A stretch of DNA of 64,000 bases, from NCBI GenBank assembly GCA_949825045.1, contig OX463829.1:24584715-24648714 (forward strand). Direction: 5' to 3'. The translations under genes and the position numbers were made by a program. The DNA is from Argyresthia goedartella. Lineage: Eukaryota > Arthropoda > Insecta > Lepidoptera > Argyresthiidae. The notes beneath the pieces were generated by a model. The model was not told the origin of the DNA, ran no database searches, and worked only from the letters and a program-made list of their open reading frames with translations. Position 1 is the stretch's first letter. Each line of letters opens with the position of its first letter. Below, in pieces: positions 1-10,700 of the stretch.

Positions 1-32
1 TATTTGCGGTTTTTAATAAATGGTTTATATCT

Positions 33-540
33 TCAAAATCGCTGGGGCGTCACGGGCTGCACTGTGTTCGTAGTGCAGGGAGACTCTCTCGCCATCACTC
101 AATCAACGACATCGTCCGGAGGGCACTCGTCTCTGCTAACATCCCGGCGGTTCTTGAACCTCCTGGATTGTGTCACCGCGACGGAAAACGACCGGACGGT
201 GTGACGTTAATCCCGTGGGAGAGGGGTCGTTGTCTTATATGGGATGCGACCTGTGTGTGCACGTTTGCTCCATCCCACATCGGCTCAACTGTAGTAACCC
301 CGGGTGCTGCTGCCGAGTCAGCGGCACGGCAGAAGTGCATTAAATACGCGCAGTTAATGGGAAGTTATCTGTTCGTTCCTTTGGCCTTTGTCAGGGACAT
401 TGGGCGCCGCTTGAGGGACCGAGGGTTTGACAACCGCTCTGGGGCTTTCCTGGTCCAGAGAATCTCACTCGCTGTGTAGCGCGGGAACGTTGCCAGTGTA
501 ATGGGCACCTTTGGGCCGGGAGATTCTTGGGGCGGTTTGT
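33..540 (+). pseudogene. Retroelement-derived C-terminal domain fragment
   Basis: Open translation in the third forward frame gives a conserved-looking block with the words KRPDGVTLIPW, LIWDATC and APSH, then an alanine-rich stretch and FLVQRISLAV. I recognise this pattern from the C-terminal part of proteins linked to reverse transcriptases in many invertebrate genomes; its biochemical role is not known to me. It is broken: a TAG at 477-479 stands where the family normally continues (RGNVASVMGTF follows in frame). The segment between the alanine-rich block and FVRDIGRR looks shorter than usual. The fragment has no reverse transcriptase next to it inside the window and runs off or decays at the left edge. 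It is a fossil, not a host gene. Confidence 0.5.
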
Positions 541-1200
541 TTGTGTAATTGTTTATGTCAGTTGTTTTTTCACGTGTTTTATTTTTATATGATGAAACTG
601 TTTTTGTGTACGAAACTAAATAGAAATTAAATATATCTTAAAAACTGCTTATTTTATTTTGTTCAAACCAAGTTTCGTTGAAAGTGTTTATTGAGAAACA
701 CAACATATATATATTTATTTTTTATTTTTCATTCACTTGCTTTAAAAGTTAGACACAATATTTTTTTTCAAGGACTGTCTTTTTAACGATTTACTTTGAG
801 GAAAAATGGTTTTAGGAACCTCGACGTCATTTTTAAAGACCTTAATTTGTTTTTATTTCTCTGGCGGTGTAAGTAGTCCTTTGAGTGAGTGTAGGCGTTC
901 TTTGAAAACAGCAGGCACGTGGCAAGGCGGCGCGGTCAAAGTTGACATAAACACAATTAATAAACTATATACAATAAGCCACAATATCTCTACCAACAAT
1001 AGCACTACCTATCTCTTTGAATGATCACAACACGAAAGAGGGAAACACCCAAAACTTACGCAAGTACATGAAGACTCTACACTACAACACAATTGTACTA
1101 TCTGTGCGCCTGGATTCGTGACGTCATTACCTCCCTCTAAGGCGAAAGCGCTTTAGAGCTCGGAAATGCTTAGAAGTGGGCACAGCTCGAGCTCGAGGTG
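541..1200. other. AT-rich non-coding stretch
   Basis: Poly-T tracts and short AT repeats, with no coding frame or structured repeat I can support. Confidence 0.5.
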
Positions 1201-1202
1201 AA

Positions 1203-1305
1203 GTGACATGGGCAATCGACGTGAAATCTATGGGCGTGGCATGTCCGCAGCATGTCATTCCACGTCACTCCCATACATTTCACATCGATTGTCACGTTAC
1301 GTCAC
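1203..1305. repeat. Imperfect 103-bp palindrome
   Basis: The left half (from gtgacatggg) and the right half (ending in gttacgtcac) are imperfect reverse complements over roughly 40 bp each. They share the words for caatcgaYgtgaaat and tatgggNgtg, around a short centre near 1246-1255. This could be a small foldback element or a fossil MITE. No target-site duplication is evident. Confidence 0.55.
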
Positions 1306-2074
1306 CCAGTTGCCTCAGCGCCTAAGGTCAATGCATTTCAGCGAGATGCAAGATGAAAGTGGGTACGCGTTAGTGTTGTGATAGCGGTCATTGACCTGAC
1401 TGCTACTGCGAACCGAATCATACATACCACGGGAATGGTAGATAACCATGCTAACATGGTCTGCGACCGCTACCACAGAAAACTTAATAGTACTACGTAC
1501 AGAAAGATCACTCCGCAAATACACTTAAATAAATAGCTACTCTCGCTGCGCGACAATAAAGCGCAATCTAGCTCGCACCTGCGCTGCGTACAGCAATCGC
1601 AAAGCACCTACAGAATCGGTTGTCCCGCCCGTGCAGGCCAGATTGCGCCGCATCACTACGCCTGAGAGCTTCTTTTACTCTGACATCACAAGGTCGTCCT
1701 GTAAACTCCTGTCTCGCTTGATCACGCTAGGGTTACCTACGTGCGATTTGTGTTTGTGAATTTTAGTCCACTCTGTGTAAGAGAGCTGTTATTAGTACTT
1801 ATTCAGACTAGTGGCAAATTCTAAGGCTAGGTAGGTACCTACCTTCTCACTTACGTATAAATGACGCCAAACAACTTGAACAAATGACCTTGCATGCGCA
1901 GAAACCGATTCTAAGGGCCGGGGTATGCGGTGCGGGGCGCGGCGTGCGGAGGGAGCATCGCATCGACCGCGCCAAGCCACGCTATTGGTAGATCAGTCGA
2001 CCATCGCTTCCCGCTTTGAGTTCACGTCTCGTCGCTACCCAATACACTTGCGTGCAGTGAAATTACGGCTAAAA

Positions 2075-2176
2075 ATGCCTCGACGGCCGAACGTAGTTTT
2101 AAAAAGGCAAGCCAGAAAGATGGTATACGATGTATATTGCTTTTTAAAGAGAGAAGGAACACCTGATATATCATAG
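2075..2176 (+). pseudogene. Possible transposase-like N-terminal fragment
   Basis: A short frame starting MPRRPNVVLKRQARKMVYDV and ending 34 codons later. A basic start followed by 'QAR..VYDVYxFxKRE' resembles the N-terminal helix-turn-helix region of a DDE-type transposase-like protein family common in insects. That is a weak family impression, not a motif proof. No catalytic domain follows, and no clear splice donor is present before the stop. The frame stays open upstream to 1925 but that part looks like non-coding GC-rich leader. Confidence 0.25.
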
Positions 2177-3280
2177 GCATATCTTATTTACCTCAAGACT
2201 AAGTTTAGTTATTTACCAATAAAGCCGACAAATACCGCTAATTAAGTATAGTTTTATTTTGATAGTCATACCCACAAACCATTAAATCTAGTTGGACTCA
2301 GCACATGTACCTACTTCTTGTCTCATGCATGTGCATTTCCATGTGCATTTCCATTTGAAGCATTTCCGAACACACATACAAAATAGATCTACCTCTAAAG
2401 AAGGAATTAAATTGTAGACGTAGGAATGAGAATTTCAAATGCGCCGATTTTTTTGCACGTAATTGTACATGCGCAAACTTTCCCCCACCACGTCACATTT
2501 TGTTCAAGATGTTTGGCGTCTATTATAATTATAATTTGTTTTATACTGGGTCTAAAGTGTTTACTTTTACTTTTACTTTACTTTTTACTTTTAGGGAAAC
2601 AAAAAGGTATTCAATTAAAAAGGAATTGAATTTTATTTGTGAACAATTCCTTTAGACACCCTAAAATGTTAGGTACTTAAGTCATTGTTGTTGCAAAAAT
2701 CCCAGAAAAGTTGCGAGAGACACAGAGTCATAGAGACTGCGAGCCAGCGAGCGGCAACATAACTGAATTCCCGTCGGTCGGGTTGGCCGGTCCAACGTAC
2801 CTAAACTGTTGAGTGAGACCCCCTGCCGATGCCGCTACCATGATTCGCTGAACGACAGTAATTTCGAACATGCACGCAGTAAGTAAGCATCGCTAACACA
2901 ATCAAGAGCGTACCGTGGTAGACGGGAGTCGATGACCGCTATGGCAACGCTAACGCGTACCCACTTATATTAACACATGATTTCAAGAGATATCTATAAG
3001 AAATGTTCACTTTTTTTCGCTGGCCAGGGCTTGCCCGAGCGAGGCGGTAGCCACGGTGGGATTCGCCGCCGTCACTATTTTGTCTAACAGGAGGCGAGTT
3101 TGCATCTGTAACAACAACACTTGTATCGGAATTATTATAAAAATTTTGGGCATCTGTTGAACTTACATGTTTAGACGAAAGGTCGACCACGAAGGGTTCC
3201 GTGCCATCTTCATTATTTGTTGATACTGTGAGAATTTTGACTCATCTACCTATAAAGCGTCTTGAGACACAGCCCGCCAT
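2177..3280. other. Non-coding stretch with short simple repeats
   Basis: Contains a small tandem of tgtgcatttccat near 2328-2356 and a (tttac)n tract near 2560-2592. A minus-strand frame at 2939-3190 has no recognisable domain. I see no gene here. Confidence 0.4.
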
Positions 3281-3282
3281 AG

Positions 3283-3357
3283 GACATACGGACGGGCGGA
3301 CAGCAGCGTCTTAGTAATAGGGTCTGGTTATGCATCCTTGGGGTATGGGACCCTACA
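3283..3357 (+). repeat. Dispersed lepidopteran-type repeat fragment
   Basis: The words 'gacgggcggacagcagcgtcttagtaatagggt' and 'ccttggggtatgggaccct' correspond in order to a short dispersed repeat I recognise as very common in moth and butterfly genomes. Identification is from memory of the pattern only. Confidence 0.45.
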
Positions 3358-3515
3358 ATCCATTCTCAATTATTGTATACTGGCCTGGGGACGTGCTAGT
3401 ATAAGCATTCTCATCACCCTCGAAAGAGCTCAGAGATCTGTCCTCAAAGTGGTTCTGAGAAGGCCTCGTCGTTACCCCACAACGTCTCTGTTCGATGACA
3501 CGCAAGTTCTTAGTG
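3335..3515 (+). pseudogene. LINE reverse transcriptase C-terminal fragment
   Basis: The frame reads SILNYCILAWGRASIS, then ITLERAQRSVLKVVLRRPRR, with a Tyr-Pro-Thr word and a final VLSD. This is the typical post-catalytic C-terminal segment of jockey/CR1-type non-LTR reverse transcriptases (thumb region, 'S.L.Y.I..WG......L...QR...'). No catalytic core is present. It is 5'-truncated, isolated and ends in a stop after 60 codons. Confidence 0.6.
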
Positions 3516-3570
3516 ATTGACGTTGGTTTTGACATAGGTTGACGTGGTTATGTGATGTGATATGATGTGA

Positions 3571-3614
3571 GGATATAAATAAATAAAAATAAATATTTTT
3601 ATTTATTTATATCC
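3571..3614. repeat. AT-rich 44-bp palindrome
   Basis: Arms of 21 bp are perfect reverse complements around a two-base centre. The outer ends are ggatata and tatatcc and the body is AAATA-rich. Cruciform-prone; possibly a collapsed pair of LINE tails. Confidence 0.8.
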
Positions 3615-3769
3615 TTAGAGCGCCTCAGATTAACGAAACTCTTTGCATCTCGCTGCAGTTAAACCTAAGATCTGCAACCGTAGAGTAAGCAAAAACTTTA
3701 GTTTTTTTCTCTCTTTTTCTCATTTCGAAAATCTGTAGGTACGTAGATGCCTTAAAACTAAGGTGTTCA

Positions 3770-3921
3770 GGGGCCCAATTCTGTACAGTCTCCAGTACAG
3801 AATTGAGCAAGAACGGACTGTCTAGTCTCCAAACAATGTCGGTGCCGCCGACAAGCCAAATACGGCATTTTGCGCCCTTCGCAGCGGTCGCGATGCAATC
3901 TCCAGTACAGAATTGGGCCCC
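3770..3921. mobile_element. Small element with 17-bp terminal inverted repeats
   Basis: The left end ggggcccaattctgtac (3770-3786) and right end gtacagaattgggcccc (3905-3921) are perfect 17-bp inverted repeats bounding about 150 bp. A second internal copy of tctccagtacagaattg at 3790-3806 makes an inner hairpin with the left end. The size and termini fit a non-autonomous inverted-repeat transposon, but I cannot identify a target-site duplication. Confidence 0.45.
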
Positions 3922-4599
3922 AGGTCGGTCAACTAAAGCTGGCACGTTCAACACATTTACACGTTGCGCTTGTGTAGTGTCTGTGAATAAGCGCGCGGCG
4001 TGAGGTTGCGCTGCGTGGGCATCAAGTATAGTCTGTCGGTCTCTCTCGTGCACGCGGTCAAGCATATGAGTATGAAGGAGACAGTTATTGTTTTGCTTTT
4101 GCTACTGCTTATAAATATAGTGATCTTTTTAATTTCGTGTCACGTGTCAATCGAATCGTGCTATAGTGATTGCATATAGCTATTTAGAGGTTAGAATAAA
4201 ATCATTCATTTTAAACATACTGTATAGTAAAATTGAATTAGTGTTAGTACTGTGAACGTGCCATCTTTAGTTAACTGAACTGTATTATCATAGCTTGTGC
4301 AAGATTAATATATATTTCCGTACTCGCCTTTTAAAGCCCTTTATTTTGATACCCCACTTGCAAAATAATAATATATGAACCGATTGGAATATATTTTTTT
4401 AAATATAATCTTAACAGCGAGTTCAGTTAAGTTAGAATAACTCCATGCAGTCTTGTCATTTATACAATTTTGGACATCTTATTATACATTTGTATATTAA
4501 TTAATTTATATATGGTTTTTAAATAGCTCAAATGGCAATTTTATAATTTCCAGAGGTATCTTGTTGTAGTAGATGATGCTTTGACCCTCGAAAGAAATG

Positions 4600-4910
4600 C
4601 ATACTTTTGCGAGTATACATCAGGGTGCTTATAAGTTATGTTCATTACAACTTGTCTTTGTTCTTATTTATTTATTTTGTTAGATTGTTATTTTGAGACA
4701 TCTTATTGGCACTTGTGGATACGATGTTATAATATTGTCATTAGATTAGATATATTTTAAACTCAAATCAGTTATGTACTCATTAGTTTGGTTGGTCATA
4801 TTTTATTTATTTTTTCCATGTATATGAGACTTAAGTAAGTAGGTATTTGAATTGTAAAAGTGCATTATTTTGCCTACTTGCACTAAATAATTTGATTTGA
4901 TTTGATTTGA
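4600..4910 (+). mobile_element. LINE 3' untranslated end with (TTTGA)n tail
   Basis: AT-rich 3'-UTR-like sequence ends in a reiterated ttgatttgatttgattt tail at about 4889-4909, a typical end of CR1/jockey-like LINEs in insects. No coding region remains directly upstream. Confidence 0.5.
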
Positions 4911-5090
4911 CCATTCGCTTCGCTGCGCTCGCCTCCTCTAGTCTTCACCTAAGCCGCAGTGTTTGCCCTGGTATTTCGTTTGCAATTCAAGTTTAAAGCA
5001 ATTTAGTTTGTAAACTAACTAGAGAGAAAAGCATTAGATTATAAGTAACCTAAAGGTTTTGACAATCTCACGGTGACATTTTTTTTTTAG
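4911..5090. repeat. Copy of a dispersed MITE-like repeat (family B)
   Basis: Shares 'gccctggtatttcgtttgca' and 'ttttgacaatctcacggtgaca' with copies near 60000-60330 and 33770-33850, in matching order. The coherent blocks define one dispersed non-coding family. See the better-preserved copy at 33780-36021. Confidence 0.5.
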
Positions 5091-5185
5091 GAACTGTAAA
5101 AAAAGGTAATTTTGTACACGAGTTCTATGAAATACTAGCATGTGACGTCACAGTCAAGTATTGTCTTTTTAACACAAATTTGAGT

Positions 5186-5569
5186 TTATAAAATACAACT
5201 GCTGGAAAGATACAATTCTGATATTGTCAAACGTTTTTGTTGAAAGAGGTTCAGCTTGGTCAAACCGTATTTTGGAAAATGTTGAATTATTTTGCGCACA
5301 GACATTATATTTCCGAAAATAAATTGACTTGCTTCAGTTACTTTGCCAATTTTCTTTCTTTCACAAAATGCTTGAATAACTCTTTTTAAATTACAAATTG
5401 CTTGAATAGCTCTGTTTAAATTATAAATTGCTTGAATAGCTCTTTTTTGTGATATAAAAATAGTTTGAACATCCGCTGCTCTCCCCCACAACAAGATACT
5501 ATAGGACATGACACTTTTAAAATGGGAAATATTAAACTGCACATCAAAAATACTGATTTGCACAGCAAA
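5186..5569 (-). pseudogene. LINE reverse transcriptase C-terminal fragment with internal triplication
   Basis: The minus-strand frame reads SHFKSVMSYSILLWGRAADV and then QTIFISQKRAIQAIYNL, the jockey/CR1-type RT C-terminus, the same segment as in the LINE at 33905-35942. Three near-copies of a 30-bp unit beginning tgcttgaata (plus strand, 5369-5452) put repeated 'RAIQAI.NL' words into the protein. This is an in-frame expansion not seen in the sister copy. The catalytic core is absent. The 5' end (minus) abuts a 31-bp sequence that recurs inverted at 5761-5791. Confidence 0.65.
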
Positions 5570-5815
5570 GCAATATCAGGGCAAAATGCTGCGGTAGCTT
5601 AGGCGAAGGGTAAAGGGGGTGAGCGAAGCGAAGTCCCCTTTATCCTTCGTATTAGGTTGAACATGTAAGAACAACACAAAATACTTAAAACATAAAATTA
5701 AGTCCCTTAAGTACCTTCACAAAAAATATTTCAGACATAAAGTGTTTTTGTTGATCCTTTTTTGCTGTGCAAATCAGTATTTTTGATGTGCCATTAAATA
5801 TTAGCCTTTTAAAAT
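5539..5815. repeat. 31-bp perfect inverted duplication of LINE sequence
   Basis: Positions 5539-5569 and 5761-5791 are perfect reverse complements (31 bp), and weaker homology continues outward on both sides. The right arm is an inverted copy of the LINE fragment on the left. The spacer (5570-5760) contains MITE family B-like words such as gagcgaagcgaagtcccc and aacatgtaagaaca. Confidence 0.7.
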
Positions 5816-5827
5816 AAACTAGTCAAG

Positions 5828-5959
5828 CAGGATACATTTAATCATATATATCCTGGGGATATATATAAGCCAGGATACATTTAATCATATATATCCTGGG
5901 GATATATATAAGCCAGGATACATTTAATCATATATATCCTGGGGATATATATAAGCCAG
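5828..5959. repeat. 43-bp tandem repeat, three copies
   Basis: Three head-to-tail copies of a 43-bp unit beginning caggatacatttaatc start at 5828, 5871 and 5914. I see no differences among them. Each unit contains the small palindrome tatatatcctggggatatata. Homogeneity suggests recent expansion. Confidence 0.9.
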
Positions 5960-6159
5960 TTTAGAGTTTTAGGAGGACTAACGCACAGTGATTCATTTTT
6001 ATAACCATAGAAGAAATATTTAAAAGCTTAGGACCCACCTCGTTACCATTTTGGATAGCATTGGAGCGGACCTTGTCCAGCTCCTCTGCTGCTGTTTTGG
6101 ATTTCTCATCAACTGTATGCCGTGTTTTGTCGAATGAGCGCCTGGAATTGTATGAGACA

Positions 6160-6378
6160 CACATTTATTATTATGTATGGGAATATATATTACTTCTGGC
6201 ACGCATACATTGCTTCTGGCCCCACACAGGATACCCTGTGTCGTGGGAACCAGAAACAGCGACGTCACACACATATAAACATCCAAGAACTGGGTTTTTT
6301 TTACCCCCAGCCGGGGATCGAACCCGGGACCTCTCGCAAGGTAGGCAGAGCCACAACGCTGCGCCACAGAGGTCATAT
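6160..6378 (-). mobile_element. tRNA-derived SINE, type 2
   Basis: Read on the minus strand from about 6378, the head gives ctctgtggcgcagcgttgtg (A box) and, 35 bases on, gggttcgatcccc (B box), as in a tRNA. A non-tRNA body continues to about 6160 with the word ggtatcctgtgtgg. The two halves of an RNA polymerase III promoter are present, but the clover-leaf is not maintained, so this is a SINE and not a tRNA gene. Confidence 0.65.
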
Positions 6379-6582
6379 GTATAAGTACAAATCTAATTTA
6401 TTGATGAATACATTTTTTATTAATAATAAGTCTGATAAAAATCTTAAAATGGCATACACACAGCTCACACACATTACACGCCAAAGTTCACTTGGAACCT
6501 CGCTCTGATGACGTCATGGAGTCGGTTACTCTAGCTGACGTGACGAGGGCGAGAGCGAGAGAGAGTTAACTTTGTGGCGTAT

Positions 6583-6705
6583 TACAAGCAGATATTCGAT
6601 TCGTTGATTATACAGTGATAGGAATAGGTAGGGCTTATTAACCTAAGCTTCGAGGAACATAGGGAAGGAACAGATACTTCCTTACGCAGATTTTGAAATA
6701 AACTT
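6583..6705 (+). repeat. Diverged inverted copy of the DNAJC4-like gene 3' end
   Basis: Plus-strand words gttgattata, gtgataggaata, ggcttattaacctaa, ggaaggaacaga and acttccttacg occur in the same order as on the minus strand from about 7525 to 7435. That minus stretch spans the last codons and 3' UTR of the J-domain gene. This copy ends beside gaaataaac, a possible polyadenylation signal. It is either a partial inverted gene duplication or a shared repeat. Confidence 0.45.
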
Positions 6706-7118
6706 TTATATAGTGATATTTTAGTGAAATAAAAGACAAACCTTTCGTTTTTAAAAATGATTATCCTCTATCTCCGTCTAAAATACGTATAAAATGATAA
6801 AAATTACTTTTATTATTTTAAAGACAGTGGCCGCAATGTTTTTTTCAATTATACACTTGAACTTTAGAAATCTCAAGAAACGTGGTCGAGAACGAACGAA
6901 AAAGCAGAAGTTTACTTCAAAACGTGTGCGGCTTCATATAAAGATTGCGTTGAATAGTTTTAAGATCATCAAGTAATTTTCAAAATGCTCTCCAAAACAA
7001 AAACTTTCAGAAAATTTAGTGGTTCTAACGACTCTGTGTTCTGTTAGTCTCAAATTTTAGGTAAACATAGACCAATTACTTATTCCGAATAACATTATTT
7101 TTTAATGTCTGTCATTCT

Positions 7119-7383
7119 GACGACCAAAATGGCCGAGTCGGTAGTGACCCTGCCTACGAAGCCAAGGGTCCCGGGTTCGAGTCCCGGTGGTGGCAAATAT
7201 TTGTTTGAAGAGAACGGATGTTTGTACCCTAGTCATGGTTGTTTATCTATCTAAGTATAATATTTATCTATATAAGTATGTGTATCGTTGTCTACGACCC
7301 AAGATACAGGGAATCCTAGTTTGGGGCTAGATCAATGTGTGTAAATAGTGTCCAAGGTGTTATTATTATTATTATTATTATGT
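7119..7383 (+). mobile_element. tRNA-derived SINE, type 1 (copy 1)
   Basis: Head with tggccgagtcgg (A box) and gggttcgagtcccggt (B box) 35-40 bases apart, then a body with aaatatttgtttga, tgtttgtaccctagtcatgg, aagatacagggaatcctagt and gtaaatagtgtccaaggt, ending in (ATT)n. Five further copies lie in the window (16231, 36507-, 61432, 63403-, 59666-59876). It lies just downstream of the J-domain gene stop. Confidence 0.8.
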
Positions 7384-7511
7384 AAGTACAGTGATGTCCT
7401 GAATCTTGGGGCAGATGTCCCGGAAAAAAAAATTGTCGTAAGGAAGTCTCTGTTCCTTCTCTATGTTAGGTTAATAAGCCTTAACTATTCCTATCACATT
7501 TTTATATTTTG

Positions 7512-7704
7512 TCACCTTATAATCAACATCTGCATCACAAGCCCGACAGCAGCGAAGGCGAAGCATACCAGCACAATCACATAGTTGGGCAGCCGCTTAA
7601 TCGGTGCCGCCTCTTGCGTCGTCTTTTCCTTCTGACTGTAATCTTGCCACTTGCCAGACCTGTTCGTCTCATAGTAGTAGCTATATCGAGGGTTCTTGCG
7701 AAGA
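7512..7704 (-). CDS. DNAJC4: DNAJC4-like exon 4 (membrane anchor and stop)
   Basis: The acceptor ttgttacag follows a pyrimidine-rich stretch. The first base completes an Asn codon with exon 3, giving THVPHN then LRKNPRYSYYYET. About 21 hydrophobic residues near the end form the predicted membrane helix. TGA at 7512-7514. Confidence 0.8.
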
Positions 7705-10700
7705 CTGTAACAACAAGGTGACATTTCCTAATGCTGTTACCGCAAACCAATTGACCTTATTGGCAGCACCCTAAAAAAAGATTGTTTTAGCTATTATAGT
7801 AGTTTATGTGACTGCTACATAATGGAGGGCATTAATACTCGAGAGTGGGTTTATGAAACGAGCCGAAGGCGAGTTTCATAATAATATCACTCGAGAGTTT
7901 TAATGCCCAATTATGTACAGTTACATACACTAGTTTATCTACACACTTATCATAAGCTCTCTTTGATGTGTTCAGGAACCGCATGTTTGACCGGCATTGT
8001 GGCTCTGCAGTTGTTTAGCTTATTTTGTAGCACCAACTTCGGGCGTCGGCGTTCGAAATTTGAATGTCAGTACCAACTTCACAGACAAACTAGGGGCTGC
8101 ACGCAGGGGGGCATCGGCGTTCGAAATTTGAATGTCATAATGTGTAGAAAAATTATACATTATGGTCATAATCTGTAATTTTTCAGTTAAGAAATGAGTT
8201 TTTACCAAGTAGTTTAACATTATGCTGATCTTAACGTGCGGTTTTTGTACGCAGTAAAGAGGGTTTATGATACGTGTGTAGATAAATATAATAATAATGT
8301 AGCCCATGGTAGTCTCAGGGGCGCGGGCCTTTAACAAGATACGAGTAGGAATGAGCCATACTCCACCACGCTGCACACTTTGGATCAAAATAGGGGTGTA
8401 AGTTTCGGCGATTAGTCGCGTTTCCTTGGTCCTAGGAGGTCAAATATGTTGCCTAAGGGTTCGTTTCGTGAAGGCGGAGAGAACTGAGTTGTCTGATTAG
8501 GTATACATTTTCCGAAATAAAATCAAAAATCCGCTATATCGAATACGTTTGCCACGGCAAACTCCCCCTTCCCCCACTCCACTCCCCCCATCACACCCCC
8601 GAACCCTTGAAGTTTATCGGATGAACAACTGGAATTGATATAAATAAAACATTCGACAGCATTTTCTTTCGATACCACATAAAAACTTATGAATGCACCT
8701 TGTTACATACGTGGAGTACGAAAGTAGACGCACCAATAACTTTGTAACGCCATAATTCCCGCCATTGTAAAAAATAAACTGACTATATAATTATCGAGCC
8801 TGCTCAAAAAAATTCACCAGAATCGGTTGAGAACTGCGACCTGTAGGCGAGAGGACAAATGCATTTTTGGCCAATCTTGAAACTGGACGCTTCGCTCAGC
8901 TCCCTAAAATAACTATAAATAAAAAAATTAAAACACCCCCGAAACATTAAAGGTACCTTACGGCTAAAATTTGGTTCACTTGTTTTCTATTTAGGTTGAT
9001 AATGATTGAACCTCTGAACTGATTTTAATAAAATATATCGACGAACCATCGCAGTGAAGTAGACTTCAACCAACCGACTATAAAAATTGCATTAAAATTA
9101 GTCCACGTTAGACCGCTATTCCGTATTAAGCTGAGAACTTTCGAACTACTGAACCGATTTTAATAAAACATATCTAATATTTTTCACAGGGAAGGCTTCT
9201 ACCATCGTTCTCTGAAAACCGAATCGAAATACTACCACCTTTTGACCGCTAGGGTTCAATGATACAGACACACCGACCTACAGAGGCTTCAACCTTTAAT
9301 AACACCTCACCTGGTCGTTGGGGGTTAAAAATATGGAAGTCAATCAGTGTCTCAGGAAACATTATTTCTGACTTGTGTGCAGCAGCATCACCAAAATCCG
9401 TCCACCCGTTTGAACACCCATGCCACAGACCCATCCTTTTCGGCGACTCTGACTTGTACCGCTTCACCAATATCCGTCTACCGATTTGAGCGCTAGGGTG
9501 CCACAGACAGACACACATACAGACCCTCACACACACACTCACAGACAGACGTACACTTCAAACTCTTCTTTTTATTCGTCTATGGACTTGTACCGTAACA
9601 CCAATATCCATCCACCCGTTTTATCGCTAGGGTGCCACAGATATACACACAGACACACCCTCATACACACACACCCTCGCACATACATACCCTCACACAC
9701 ACACACACACACACACAAACAAACACACACACACCCTACACACACACAGAGACAAATAAGTCGCCTCAAACATATAACAACATTCATATTTTTCGTCGTC
9801 TGGGGTTAAAGTCTAAAATTTCATTCACTTGTGTCCTTGTTAACCTAATAAGTTTCGAAATACTGAACCGATTTTGATAAATCATAGCTAAGAACCATCG
9901 CAGGGAAGTATACTATCATTTACAAAAAACCGTATTAAAATCCGTAATTGGAAAATTCAAGCACCTGAAATTCAACTTAAAATTTGATTTTCTTCGCATC
10001 GAATTAAAAGGAAGTCTCTTGTCCGTCACTCGTGGCAATGTTTAGTGTATAATGTTGAAAGGATCGCGAGGTCTACTGTTCTCACAGAACCACTAGTATA
10101 TATTTATTTATACCATATGCATACATATTGTTAAAGTAATAGTTTATCGTGGGCTGATTTCCGCAACTCGCGACTTCAACTTGCGCCTATTTTGCGTGAT
10201 GTGGGTTGGGGGCACTGGAAGCCTAGTAAACCCTTTATATGTTGCCGACGACTTCCTGGAGCGACCGCGGCGACCTGAGTTGTGTTGCCCGGTAGATGGA
10301 AACGCCGGGACATTCCAGCAGGACGTGCGTGGCTGCCTCCTCCGACTCCATGCAGGCTTTACACAGGGGGCTGTCTGTAGCACCTAGAGTGTGTAAGAGT
10401 TTGTTAAGCAAAGCGTATCGTATCATCTCTCCAGTTACCAAGCTCCTGATCATCGCGAGGGCCTGTCGGGCTTGCTTGCAGGTATTCAAGGTTGACCAAT
10501 ATAGTTGGTGAGTTACCTTTGTGTGCTGTTGGTTTAGGCCTCAACCAACTGAATGGCAGTGGAATTATGGGTTCTGGTCTATCCACTGTCTGTGCCGAAT
10601 CCAGCCTTGCCAGTGCGTCGGCTGCGTCGTTGGCACGCGAGCCACTGTGTCCCTCTATCCACTGCAGGGTAACAATACTGTGGTTACCAACCTCTGACAG

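Noticed and set aside
2939..3190. 83-codon minus-strand frame
   Set aside because: No recognisable motif, no splice context, no partner exon.
3625..4065. 146-codon minus-strand frame
   Set aside because: It spans the 150-bp inverted-repeat element and has no domain; probably chance.
5828..5959. CRISPR-like array
   Set aside because: Three directly abutting 43-bp units with no spacers, in a eukaryotic context.
7130..7200. Possible tRNA genes in the SINE heads (also at 6307-6374 minus, 16240, 36430, 61440 and 63340)
   Set aside because: A and B boxes are present, but acceptor stems and the anticodon arm do not close, and a constant non-tRNA body follows each one. They are SINEs.
9249..9877. 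Several open frames on both strands
   Set aside because: They are translations of (CA)n and related repeats (Thr/His or Val/Cys runs).
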